Origin: Phaeosaccion multiseriatum
Taxonomy: Eukaryota; Ochrophyta, other classes
NCBI GenBank assembly: GCA_965112735.1
Contig: OZ218961.1
Span: 868,001 to 932,000 of the forward strand
DNA length: 64,000 bases
Reading direction: 5' to 3'
This document shows, in pieces, positions 1 through 10,054 of this stretch. The first letter of the stretch is position 1; every line of letters starts with the position of its first letter. Under the pieces are notes generated by a model. That model did not search any database, was not told where the DNA came from, and was given only the letters and a program-made list of their open reading frames with translations. The translations under genes and the position numbers were made by a program.

Positions 1-1
1 C

Positions 2-1714
2 AACAGCAGCAGCAAGGCGGGAAAGAAGAGCCCTTCAGGCACTAAGAAGAGAGGCAGAGACGTCATGAACCGCACCACAGTCGGGCCTCCTCCTGCTCCA
101 TCTGCTGCCTTCTCCTCCTCCTCCCCGGGGGGCTTTGTGCCCTCCAAGAAGCCCTTCAAAAAAGTCTCTAGGGAGGCCTTAGCGTGGCCAAATAGGTTAC
201 CGCAAGTCGGAGATCAGGTATGTCAAGGAGTGTGATGTGTGTGTACGTGCCTGCGTCGTGCGTTTGTTTGCGCAAGTGTGTGTGTGTCTGTAAGAGAGAA
301 AGTGTGTGTGTGTGCGTGTGCGTGTGTGTGCGTGTGTGTGTCTGTAAGAGAGAAAGTGTGTGTGTGTGTGTGTGCGTGTGTCTGTAAGAGAGAAAGTGTG
401 TGTGTGTGCGTGTGCGTGTGTGCGTGTGTGCGTGTGCGTATCCTCCCATCCCAGGGGGGTTGTCCCCACCTCCGTCCGTTCCAACTCTCTTTGCCCTGCC
501 CCTTTCCCACACACCTCAATTCCACCTCCCTCACCCCACCCCCCCCCACACATCCACACGACTGATTATCGACGATCGATTAATTATCGAATTATCGATT
601 GTGTATGTGCTTTGCTTTGCCCCTCTGCTCTATCCAAAGGTGGCGGCGAAGGTTGCGTCTCACGACCTGTGGATCTTGACTACTGTGGTGGGGTACAATC
701 CCGCAACGGAAATCTACGAAGTCATCGATGATGACGACCCTACAGAAAAGAGGTGTGTGAGAGAGAGAGAGAGTGTGTGTGTATGTGTGCGTGTGTGTGT
801 GCGTGTGGTGTCTCCCAGCACTACCCACCCGCCCTCTGCTCTTCTCCTATTCCCGGTTTAATTAGTCCCCTCCCTTTATTCTCATTCCCCCCCCCCTCTC
901 TCTCTGTGTATATATATATCCTCTGTGCCTCTGTGTGTATATATGCATCTCTCTCCTCTCTGCCTCTCTCTGCCTCCTCTCTCTCTCACCAGGCACTTCT
1001 TCTTGCAGCGATGGCAAGTGGTCAACATGGCCCGTCCTGGAGAGGCCACGGGCACGGGATGGCAGGCAAGTACACGCACGCACCCACACACACAAAACAC
1101 AGACGCACGCACGCACCCACACCCGCACAAAACATACACAGGCATACACCCACACACATACACAACACACACACGCAGACACGAACGTACACGCACGCTG
1201 CCCGCTCTTCTTCTCCTCTGTCTGCTCACTCTCCTCACTCTCCTCCCCCTCTACCCGCCCACTTAACTCTCCTCTCCCTTCCCCTCTCTCTACCTCCTCA
1301 TCCATTGCCTTACTGCAGGTTGGTGAGCGTGTGCTGGCCATGTATCCCGACACCACGTCCTTCTACATTGCCGCAGTCAGCGCTCGGCCCTACCAGAAAG
1401 GACCAGCAGGTGGGCGAGTGAGAGAGCGAGCAAGAAGAAGGAAGGGAAGGGTGGACCTGTGGCTTTACTTTCCTTTCTCTTCAATTGAGTCTCCCTTGTT
1501 ATACAGTTGTAGACTTGTCTCGTTTCAAAGAAGAATCGACTTGCTTGTCGGTACATGCTTGCATCTACTCATTGTGCCCATGTCTTCTTCTTCCTCCTCC
1601 TCCTCCTCCTCTTCTTATTCTTATTCTTCTTCTTCTTCTTCTTCTTCTTCTTCTTCTTCTTCTTTCTCCTCCTCCTCCTCCTCCTCCCCTCCTGTACATA
1701 CACGCCGGCCGTGC

Positions 1715-1749
<35 letters not shown>

Positions 1750-1932
1750 TGCAACCCCCCACCCGGCCAAGCAGCAACAGGAGGAGGTAGCAAGGGTAGA
1801 GCATTGCTTGACACTTGCGTGATCCAATTCGATGGAGATGAAGATGAGTCTGGCACCCTCCCTGACCGACACATCCCTGCGCGCTTCGTGTGCTACATGC
1901 CCCCGCGGAGAGGCGGTAGCAGCAGTGGTTGA
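2..1932 (+). CDS. SGF29: SGF29-like tandem-Tudor SAGA subunit, 3' part
   Basis: Five exons join in frame: 2-217, 640-752, 993-1065, 1319-1409 and 1775-1932, giving 216 residues to the stop; the 5' end lies outside the window. The first exon is a basic, Ser/Pro-rich linker. The rest matches the SGF29 C-terminal tandem Tudor domain: a first barrel with a VAAKVASHDLWIL start and YNPATEIYEVIDDD, then VLAMYPDTTSFYIAAV, then VIQFDGDEDE and a closing RFVCYMP. In known SGF29 this domain reads H3K4me2/3 for the SAGA acetyltransferase, using aromatic residues of the kind seen in the TTSFY stretch. Intron 3 (1066-1318) must use a GC donor (CAG followed by GCAAGT) to keep frame. The introns consist mainly of (GT)n, (CA)n and polypyrimidine tracts. 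The family call is strong; the exact residues at the 1775 join rest on frame continuity. Confidence 0.86.
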
Positions 1933-2030
1933 ATACGCGCGAGAACGGCGGCGGTCTGATGGATAGACGTACATACCACCACACCAACACGCATACATTC
2001 ACACGTTGCGGGCGCGCGTGCGTGCGTGTG

Positions 2031-2069
<39 letters not shown>

Positions 2070-3369
2070 ATTGATACAAACGGTGCCCACATACACAGGG
2101 GTACTATTGGTGTGATGGAGGGGCAGAGGGGGGGGGGATTTTGGGCGTTTTTTACCCGCGCATGCATACACATACACGAGCATGCCATGTGTATTCTTTC
2201 GTGCGTGTGTGTGTGTGTGCGTGTGCGTGTGCGTGTGTGTGTGTGTGAGAGAGAGTGAGAGTGTGCGTGCGTGCGTGCGTGCGTGCGTGCGGGCCGGGAC
2301 GGGGGGGGGGGGGGTAGAGAGAAGTTGGGGAGGGGAGGGGAGGGGAGGTGTCTTTTGCAGGCAAATCTTCAGTTAGACTTTTAGTCGTCACCGTTTGTGC
2401 GAGTATGCTTTGCTAGAAGGCTCTGTCACGTGTGGACGCAGGCAGCAGCAGGGACTTGCACCAGACACCAGATACCATACAATGTACGCAGAACGAGAGA
2501 GAGAGAAAAGAGATGAAGGCATAGCGAGAGATAGAAACAAGAGAGGACGAGAGAAGCGAGAGGAAGCCACAGAGAGAGAGAAGGGTGAGAGAGAGAGAGC
2601 AAGGAGATTGCGTTGGTTGGTTGGTTGGTTGGTTGGTTGGTTGGTTGGTTGGTTGGTCGGTTGGTTGGTTGGTTGGTTGGTTGGTTGGTTGGTTGGTTGG
2701 TTGGTTGGTTGGTGGGTCGGTTGGTTGGTTGGTTGGTTGGTTGGTTGGTGGGTCGGTTGGTCTCCGAGGCAGCACAAGCAGGAGGAGAGGAGAGGAGCAT
2801 CGGGACGCGGTGAGAGTGACAGCGCTGTACGTTGTTGCTTTCGAGGGGCGGGGGCGTACTTATTGACTTAATAGGGACTGGACTGAATGAACTGATTGCC
2901 CGGCACTCCAGACCCGGCACGGTCTTCAGCTGCCACCTGATCCGATGGCGATGGCGGGCATGATGGACGTTTTCGTTCATGGGAAGGACGAGCTTCTTCG
3001 AAGCTTAGAGAGAGGGACACAAGAAGTATGTATTGCATAAAAATAACAGTGAAATACCAGTGCGTAGTCAACAGTGAGTAGGTGGGGAGGAATTTATTGG
3101 CTTGAAGGTGTGTGTGTGTGTGTGTGTGTGTGGAAGAGAAGAGGGGAAGAGAAGAGGAGAAGAGACCCCCCCCCAGCTGTGATTTTTGGTCCACCAACCC
3201 GTCCACTTCCTGCTCGCACATTCTCCCCATTCTCTTCGTTCTCTCTTCATCCTCTACCTCTCTTCCCCCTTCGGCCTTCCATTATACTCTATGTTGGTAC
3301 CTATCGTATGTGAGAAAAAATAGTGAAGCTGGCGAGCACAGCGACGAGCAACAGGCGAGACTACGGCCG
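1933..3369. repeat. Intergenic microsatellite-rich block
   Basis: No gene is supported here. The block holds (GT)n/(GCGT)n runs at about 2010-2080 and 2198-2290, a near-perfect (GGTT)n tract at about 2608-2762 broken by occasional GGGTCGG units, and a (GT)n tract at about 3107-3131. The open frames across it are repeats read as WLVG or PTNQ peptides. Confidence 0.85.
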
Positions 3370-4305
3370 ATGAATCCTCAAGAAGGTGCAATGGCAGACG
3401 ACAAGGGAAACGCCACTGCTGAGCCGTACTTCTTCCAGACCAATGGAGTGCCAATGACAGCTAAGGGTTGCGTACTACACCTCGGAGTCGGCCCCGGAGA
3501 TGGTGGGTGTGGCTTGCTAATATGGACCCGCCCGTCTTCGCCCATTACTCAGCACCCTCCTCATGCGTTCCCCTCTCTCTCCCTCTAACCCTTCCCCTCT
3601 GATGCGTATCCTTTTCTCTGACCCCTCACCCCCCCTCCCCTGTCTCCGTCGCTCTCTCCATTTTCTCCCCCGTCTCCTTCTCTGCCCCTCTTCCTTGCAA
3701 CCCTCTGCTGTCCCTCTGCTTTCCTTTTGGAGTGCAGTTGCAAACAACATTATCACCGTGGGCAGTGAAAGCCGTGCCCGCATCCTCTGCTCCCTTCTGG
3801 ACGGATCCTTGGCGCCCTTGGGTTCCTCGGAATCGGACACCCCAACCTCGCCCACTGCGCCCAGTGTGCGTACTATCCGCAGCAGCCGAGGCTTTGTCAC
3901 GCACACAGGCAAGGAGAAGGAGCAAGTGGCAGGAAGGAGGGTGGAAGGGGGTTGGAGATGAAGATATTCATGCACATTTGATGTGCAACACCCCCTTTGA
4001 TGGATGTGCGTGTGCTCCTCCTCCTCCTCTCGTCGTCGTCGTCGTCGTCGTCTTCCCCTGCGTTTCTATCAACACAACTGGCCTGATCTGACCACCTTTC
4101 CCATCATTCCCCACCTCTCTTGCCCCCCCCTCCCCCTCCCTTCTTGCTTGCACAGGCCGCTTCCGAGGTGTGCCTGTAACTATCGTGTGTATTGGGATGG
4201 GGTTCCCTAATATGGACTTTATGGTTCGCGAGCTCAGGCAGGTGAGAAAGAAAGCTTACTTCATGCTTTCCCTCATAGGAGTTACACCATGAGGTGTGAG
4301 CAGGG

Positions 4306-4350
<45 letters not shown>

Positions 4351-4635
4351 TTCCTTGTCTGAGGGGAGGGCGCTTATCTGCTTTCTATATCTCTGTCCAC
4401 CTCTCAATCTCTCTCCCGACCCCTCTCTCTTTCCCTCCCTCTCTCTTTGTCTCTCTCTCTGCCCCCCCCCTACCTCTGCTCCATAGGTAGTGGAGGGTCC
4501 CATGTTGGTGATACGGCTAGGAAGCTGCGCCAGCCTGCGGGACGACTTGCCTATTGGGGGCGTGGCAGTGGCGAGTCAAGGTTCCACCTTCGTGCGTCAA
4601 AACCCTGACGCTTGGAGTTTGGCATGGGCCCAGGG

Positions 4636-4680
<45 letters not shown>

Positions 4681-5248
4681 CAGAAGCAGCAGCGACGGTG
4701 GCGGCGGCGGGAGGAGAAGGAGGACGAGGAACGAGGGGGGTGAGCAGGAGGATGAGAAGGAGGAAGGAGACGAAGAGGAACAGGAACAGCAGGAGGAGGA
4801 TGATGAAGGAGAGGATGCAGCACAGACAAAGTCCCACAACCGTCCAGTCAACCCGACCTCCCCTCCTCCTCCTCCCTGCTACGTGTTCCACCACGTCGTG
4901 GCTGCTGACGCTGCCCTCTCCAATGCCTTGCTGGAAGAGCTGCGAGCAGAGGCGGCAACCGCTGTGGAAGCTTCGGGGGTAGAAGAAGGTAGGTCCTGCT
5001 TGTCCATCGTGCCCATTGTTCGTACCGCCTCCCCTGTCTCTGGCAGGGTAGTGGTTTCTGAACTTGGTATGGTCTGGGCGATTTGCAATGTCCCCTTGCT
5101 TGCTTTTTGCTTATTTTGGTCGATCCACGCAGTAATCTTACGGGTATACACACATGCGCCCACCCGTCCCTTGGGATTCATTCCTCCCCTACCCTTGGCT
5201 TTCCTTTTCCTCTCGTAAACCCCCGCAGAAGCAGAGGCCACTGGCCAC

Positions 5249-5279
<31 letters not shown>

Positions 5280-6319
5280 CTGCCACTTCCAGCAGCAGCA
5301 ACAGCAACAGCAGCAGCAGCGGCGGCGGCGGTGACAAAAGCAGCAGGAGTGACAGTGGCAGCAGAGCAGTTGACAGGAGCAATACTTCCTTTCCGATGGT
5401 GGTGATGGGCTGCCTAAATGCCACAACGGACAGCTTTTACAGCTCGCAGGGGCGTCGAGATGGGATGTTTGAGGACCGAAATGAAGCGCTCCTTGCCGAA
5501 CTTGGGGAGCGCTACCCCAACCCGAATCAGCAGGTGTCAACGCTGGAGATGGAGACGTTTCACCTCCTGTTCTTGGCCCGCTTGTGCAGCGCTACTGCCG
5601 CTGCTGCCGCTACTACCACTGCTCCTGCTACTACCACTACTACTGCTACTGCGCCTGCTACTGCCACTACTTCTACACGGATACCTGGTGTCGGGTGAGT
5701 GGTGAAAGGGGAGGAGATGAGAGAAGGAAGGAAGGTGTGTACTGACACATGTGGGCGCCGCTACTGTTACACCCGGGTCCGGGGCCCGGCTGCTCTGGTT
5801 TGAAGGGGGGGTCGGCTGAGTGACAAGGAGAGGAGATGAGAGGGCGTGATAACGGTGCATACGTTGGGTAATGTTGAATCTCAGTATTATGTCAATGGCC
5901 CAGACCTAGGCACATAAAGAAGGAAGACCACATTGAATCTGTGCTTCAGATGACTCAAATGTTGTTCATCCTCTTGGAATTATTGTTTGTATGGGTACTT
6001 GTTTTGCAGTCAAGACGCAGCTCAGGGAGTAAACGGGACTACAGAAGCAACTGCAGCACCGGCCGGCCCACCCGCAGCAGCACCAGCAGCAGCAGGGGGA
6101 GGAGAGGGAGGAGGGGGGGTACCACACACCATCCGCGCAACAGCAGCTTCTCTCGTGCTCGCTAACCGCGTTGGGCCGGGCATTGCCATCGACAAGGAGC
6201 AGATTGCTCTGCTGGAGAGGAAGGCGGGGAAGGCTGTGCTTCGAGCGCTCGTGCGAGTGGCTGCTGGTAATGGGACCCCATTCCCGCGAGGAGTGAGGGG
6301 GTCATCAGTGAGGGATTGA
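3370..6319 (+). CDS. Uridine phosphorylase-family nucleoside phosphorylase with low-complexity inserts
   Basis: Six exons join in frame: 3370-3502, 3738-3908, 4156-4241, 4487-4988, 5229-5694 and 6010-6319, giving 555 residues. Family landmarks in order are ITVGSESRARIL, a glycine turn IGMGFPNMDFMVREL, the phosphate-site strand VIRLGSCASLRDDLPIG, GCLNATTDSFYSSQGR, and the nucleoside-site STLEMETFHLL (the EME of uridine phosphorylases). The family reaction is phosphorolysis of uridine to uracil and ribose 1-phosphate in pyrimidine salvage. Bacterial Udp is about 250 residues; this one is doubled by poly-Ser/acidic (4638-4830), poly-Thr/Ser/Gly (5250-5340), Ala/Thr (5590-5680) and Ala/Gly (6040-6120) inserts between core elements. 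Intron 2 (3909-4155) uses a GC donor (CAG, GCAAGG). The ATG at 3391 is an alternative start. The stop falls inside the start of a (GTGA)n repeat, so the last dozen residues are uncertain. Confidence 0.83.
4303..4350 (+). repeat. (TTTC)n tract in intron 3 of the uridine phosphorylase gene
   Basis: Tetranucleotide run read directly from the sequence. It lies between the exon ending at 4241 and the one starting at 4487 and forms part of a long pyrimidine-rich tract before the acceptor. Confidence 0.9.
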
Positions 6320-6357
6320 GTGAGTGAGTGAGTGAGTGAGTGAGTGAGTGAGTGCGA
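6317..6357 (+). repeat. (GTGA)n repeat overlapping the uridine phosphorylase stop codon
   Basis: About ten GTGA/GAGT units begin at the TGA stop of the gene. The same (GTGA)n repeat recurs at 16335-16404 inside an intron of the large minus-strand gene. Confidence 0.85.
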
Positions 6358-6544
6358 GCATCTATCTGAGTGCAAGAGTGAGGACGTGAGTCAGTGAAGG
6401 ATTGAAGGATAGAGTCAGTCAGAGGCTTGGTATTTAGTGAATGTCGCTCGTCCATGTTGCTCCTTAGAGAGTCACAGATGGGCAATGGGTGCGACTGGCT
6501 GCCCGCTCCTCCGGCTGACGCAGTCGATAACATATCAATGGTAG

Positions 6545-8347
6545 TCATGCCGCACCGGTGACCCGCATCACCACCACCCCCGGGTTTTGTTCATCCCCCC
6601 GTGCTTCGACTCCTGCTCTCTCCTGCAAGTAGGCCAACACCACGGGCTTGAGAACGCTGATGCCGTCTTGTCCGTGACGGACTCGGCCTGTGACAACTTC
6701 GATCTCAACCCCCGCCTTCGCCTCTGAGAGCACGCACCGAAGCGCTGCCTTGCTTGTTCCCCTGGTGAAACCGCGCAAGTCCACCTTCGTTCCAGGCTCC
6801 GACCAGTGTGTGTAAAGCCCTGCCGACACGGCCTCTGCATACAGCTCGTCAGCAGCCTTCTCTTCTCCACCCTCCTGCACAGCATCAATGGTGGCGTTGT
6901 AGGCCGCTGTGTCAGGAGCGATTCCTTCCTCCTTCATATCGTTGAACAGCCTCAGGGCCTCCACGTGTTGCTTGGCCTTGGCGCATGCGTCAATGGTGGT
7001 CGTGTAGCTCCTTACATCGGGAGGGATTCCTTCTGCCTTCATCTCCTGCAATAGCCCCAGTGTCTCCACGTGCTGGTTGGACTTGGCGTATGCGGCGATG
7101 GTGGCGTTGTAGGAACGTACGTTGGGGTGGATTCCTTCCTTCTTCATCTCCCTCAATAACTCCAGTGCCTCCTCGTGTTTGTTGGCCTTGGCGCATGCAT
7201 CAATGGTGCTGGTGTAGCTAACTACGTCAGGGGCGACTCCTCCTGCCTTCATCTCCCTCAATAACTCCAATGCCTCCACGTGTTTGTTGGCCTTGGTGCA
7301 TGCGTTCATTGCGACGTTATATATGAATACGTCAGGGGCCAGTCCTTCCTTCTTCATCTCCCTCAATAGCCCCAGTGCCTCAACGTGTTGGTTGGCCTTG
7401 GCGCATGCGTCAATGGTGGAGTTGTAGCTGATCACGTCAGGAGCGACTCCTTCCTTCTTCATCTCCCTCAATACCCTCAGTGCCTCAACGTGTTGGTCGG
7501 CCTTGGCGCATGCGTCAAGGGTGGAGTTGTAGCTGATTACGTCAGGAGCGACTCCTTCTGCCTTCATCTCCCTCAATAACCTCAGTGCCTCCACATGCTG
7601 CTTGCCCTTGGCGCATGCGTCAATGGTGGCGTTGTAGCTGAGTACGTCAGGGGCGACTCCTTCTGCCTTCATCTCCCCCAATAACCCTAGTGCCTCCGCG
7701 TGCTGCTTGGCCTTGGCGCACGCGTCAATGGTGGCGTTGTAGCTCCATACATCGGGACGGAGTCCTTCTGCCTTCATCTCCCTCAATAACCTCAATGCCT
7801 CCACGTGTTGGTTCACCTTGGCGCATGCGTTGATGGTAACGTTGTAGCTGATTACTTGAGGGGCAATTCCTTCTGCCTTCATCTCACTTAATAGCCTCAA
7901 TGCCTCAACGTATTGGTTGGCCTTGGCACATGCGTTAATGGTGGAGTTATAGGTTACTACAGTGGGTGCGATTCCTTCCTTCTTCATCTCTGCCAGAAGG
8001 GCCAGTGCGCCCTTCCACCGCCCGCACTTCCCAATGACAGAAATCGCAGTATTTAGGCAGTACAGACCGGGCTTCAGGCCCTCGCGTCGTGCTCGTTCCA
8101 GAGTAGGTGCAACCCTCTTCCAATCCTTGCTCTTGCCCAGAGCTTGGATCTCCTTCAGGAGCCGCATCTGCCTCGACTTGTCACCCCGCTTAGTGGAGAA
8201 GCTGGACCATTGCTGCTGCAGCGGCTTCTGCTGGTGGAGAGTGGAGTCGGTGCGCCGTTCTGCTCCAAGTCCTGTTCTCCTACCAGTGCAGGAGGAGTAG
8301 CAGGTTCTCGCCACCCTCCTCAACGACATCACTCGCATCAGGATCAT
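6545..8347 (-). CDS. PPR-SMR organellar RNA-binding protein (paralog 1, intact)
   Basis: Single exon. From the ATG at 8347 the product has 600 residues; the frame is open to 8476 but begins there with GTG. The 8347 start is chosen because the following MILMRVMSLRRVARTCYSSC is shared with paralog 2 and looks like an Arg/Ser-rich mitochondrial or plastid targeting peptide. About twelve P-type pentatricopeptide repeats of 35 residues follow (consensus SYNATIDACAKANQHVEALRLL-REMKAEG-APDV). The C-terminus is an Smr domain: VDLRGF, TGRVRHGQDGIS and SVLKPVV correspond to the LDLHG, TGxGxHS and LKPAV elements. PPR-SMR proteins act in organelle RNA processing, translation or gene expression, and some Smr domains are nucleases. 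With the published residue-5/residue-35 code, repeats 3-11 would favour U-U-U-U-U-U-A-U-G; that readout is inference. Confidence 0.9.
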   Translation of the reverse strand: MILMRVMSLRRVARTCYSSCTGRRTGLGAERRTDSTLHQQKPLQQQWSSFSTKRGDKSRQMRLLKEIQALGKSKDWKRVAPTLERARREGLKPGLYCLNTAISVIGKCGRWKGALALLAEMKKEGIAPTVVTYNSTINACAKANQYVEALRLLSEMKAEGIAPQVISYNVTINACAKVNQHVEALRLLREMKAEGLRPDVWSYNATIDACAKAKQHAEALGLLGEMKAEGVAPDVLSYNATIDACAKGKQHVEALRLLREMKAEGVAPDVISYNSTLDACAKADQHVEALRVLREMKKEGVAPDVISYNSTIDACAKANQHVEALGLLREMKKEGLAPDVFIYNVAMNACTKANKHVEALELLREMKAGGVAPDVVSYTSTIDACAKANKHEEALELLREMKKEGIHPNVRSYNATIAAYAKSNQHVETLGLLQEMKAEGIPPDVRSYTTTIDACAKAKQHVEALRLFNDMKEEGIAPDTAAYNATIDAVQEGGEEKAADELYAEAVSAGLYTHWSEPGTKVDLRGFTRGTSKAALRCVLSEAKAGVEIEVVTGRVRHGQDGISVLKPVVLAYLQERAGVEARGDEQNPGVVVMRVTGAA

Positions 8348-8479
8348 TTGTTTTTGTATACATGTAGCTCTTCCCTCTTGCGTCTTTCGTATGGAACGCC
8401 ATCTGTGTTTGAGTAGTACAACACGTGCACCTGCTCGTCTCTTTTTCTCTCTCCCTTCACGCGCACACACACGCACTTT

Positions 8480-8640
8480 CAGTTTCTTAGGTGACTCCTA
8501 TTTAATACGCCCTCTCTCTCCCTTCGTGGACGACGCTGCTTGCCTCTGAGCGAAGGGGCGTCGCCGAGGAGGAAGATGGTGAAATGGAGGAGGAGCGGTA
8601 GCAGCTGTGGAGGCGGCGACAGAAGAGGGAGGGGAGGTAT
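8480..8640 (-). promoter_or_regulatory. Duplicated upstream region of PPR paralog 1
   Basis: This stretch upstream of paralog 1 aligns with 12195-12350 upstream of paralog 2 (shared TTTCAGTTTCTTAGGTG, AATACGCCCTC, GAGCGAAGGGGCGTCGCCGA and GGAAGATGGTGAAAT). The tandem duplication therefore carried the 5' leader or promoter. It can be read as a short Ser/Pro ORF, but indels differ between the copies, which argues for a non-coding leader. Confidence 0.55.
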
Positions 8641-8699
8641 TCCAATTGGAGTCTCTTAATATCGGCGGTATACAGAGAGTGGCGTAGCTACTGCTTTGT

Positions 8700-9254
8700 G
8701 ACGATACCACTCATCCGGCAGACCGAGACGAGTCTTGTGAAGAACGTGGTGAGTGGCCCTCAGAAGAGCGTGTACTCTCAGCCATGCTCATCACAGTCAG
8801 TGCAGTGTCTTTCGGGGATTCATGATCATGACGTAACGTATGAAACACATGTAACGCATGTAGTGCGTGTAGTGCAGGTGCGAGCCCCTCCACCACATAG
8901 TCTGCCCCTGGGAGGAATTGGCGTGCTGTCTCGCATGCAGCGATGAACGAGCGACACAGTCATGAACGACCGGCACAGGCCCGTCTGCCTTTGCCCCAGC
9001 AGGACCTGCGCTGGTCCCGTAGGAGAGAGTGGAGCGCTTCGGGGCAGCTGCTGGAGTGGCTTGGCTTGCCTCCCTCCGAAGAGAGAGAGAGAGAGAGGTG
9101 AGCTGGATTAGATGTGATTGGGACGAGAGTGAATGCGTGTGGGTCCAGAGACCAGTACAGAGGAGGAGCAAGCACAGTACTTCGAACAACAGGGCTTGTG
9201 TGTGTAGTATTAATCGAGGTCAATAAACTCAATGAACTGAAGTTGGCACTAACA
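8700..9254. other. Intergenic, no gene seen
   Basis: Between the leader of PPR paralog 1 and the stop of the WW gene. Contains a short imperfect repeat of ACGTAACGTATG-like words near 8830-8875 and a (GA)n run at 9080-9098. It presumably holds the WW-gene 3' UTR and upstream sequence of paralog 1. Nothing else is supported. Confidence 0.6.
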
Positions 9255-9794
9255 TTACGCTCCAGCGCTGGCCGAGGCCGCCTCTGTTGCCGCCCCCGCC
9301 GCTGCCGCTTTCTGTCGACTCTCCTCCTCCTCCCTCTCCATCTCCTCCATCGCTTGGCGGAAGCTCTTGGCGCAGTGGGATCGCTTCGGACTGAGCATCG
9401 TCTTCATAAACTCCGCCTGGGGCGTGGTGTAGTACGGGTTGTCTCTCACAATTGGCACAAAGCCATCCGGCTTCTCCCACTGCGGGTCGTGGGTGTGGCT
9501 GTTGACATAGTACAGTGCCCCGCTCTCAGGATCCACCTCCTCCACCCACTCCGGCGGCTCCCACTGACTTATCCCACTGGCGGAGTGGAAGTAGTATGTA
9601 GACCCATCCTCGTCGTGAAGCTCGTACCAGCACTCCTCGTCTGCCTCTCCATCATCATTGTCGCTGGAGTCTTCAAAGATACGTAGAGGGTCGCTGCCCT
9701 CCTCGCCCTCCCCCTCACCCTGCCCTACGAGCAGAGCTACGTGGCTGGGAGCCAGATGATACCAAAGCCCAGGCCCGGAGTGAAGCTCGTGCAT
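9255..9794 (-). CDS. Tandem WW-domain protein
   Basis: Encodes 179 residues from the ATG at 9794. After an acidic stretch (EDSSDNDDGEADEE) come two WW domains: WYELHDEDGSTYYFHSASG with QWEPP, then WVEEVDPESGALYYVNSHTH with QWEKP. Each has both signature Trp residues, the central aromatic pair and the final Pro. The tail is an Arg/Glu/Ala-rich helix. WW domains bind Pro-rich motifs (PPxY, PPLP) in splicing, transcription or signalling proteins; the partner cannot be inferred. The start lies only about 40 bp from the 3' end of the relict Smr coding of PPR paralog 2 on the same strand, leaving almost no room for a promoter. The N-terminus (GPGLWYHLAPSHVALLV) looks unrelated to the rest, so the gene may have been 5'-truncated by the PPR duplication or have an unseen upstream exon. 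Confidence 0.72.
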   Translation of the reverse strand: MHELHSGPGLWYHLAPSHVALLVGQGEGEGEEGSDPLRIFEDSSDNDDGEADEECWYELHDEDGSTYYFHSASGISQWEPPEWVEEVDPESGALYYVNSHTHDPQWEKPDGFVPIVRDNPYYTTPQAEFMKTMLSPKRSHCAKSFRQAMEEMEREEEESRQKAAAAGAATEAASASAGA

Positions 9795-9835
9795 GCCTCC
9801 TCCGGCCGGCGACTTCTAACAGGCGCTGTCGGAAC

Positions 9836-10054
9836 TCATGCCGCACCAGTGATCCGCATGACCACCCTCCCGGGGTTGTTTTCGTCTTCCCATGCTTCGA
9901 CTCCTGCTCTCTCCTGTAAGTAGGCCAACACCACAGGCTTGAGAACGCTGATGCCGTCCTCACTGCCTCGACCAACTTCGATCCCAGCCCCCGCCTTCAC
10001 CTCTGAGGGCACGCACCGAAGCGCTGCCTTGCTTGTTCCCCTGGTGAAAGCGCG
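9836..10054 (-). pseudogene. Relict Smr domain of PPR paralog 2
   Basis: Directly downstream of and in frame with the TAA of paralog 2, the minus strand still reads an Smr-like tail (FTRGTSKAALRCV, then GISVLKPVVLAYLQERAG, ending MRITGAA and TGA at 9836). It matches paralog 1 almost residue for residue, but the codon equal to Leu in VDLRGF is TAA and the TGRVRHGQ core is cut to GRGSE by a small in-frame deletion. The domain is therefore both untranslated and without its key motif. Sequence similarity between the paralogs ends right at this stop codon. Confidence 0.85.

Noticed and set aside
2605-2765. Long plus and minus ORFs of WLVGWLVG or QPTNQPTN peptides
   Set aside because: They are translations of a (GGTT)n microsatellite, open in several frames on both strands, with no flanking coding signal.
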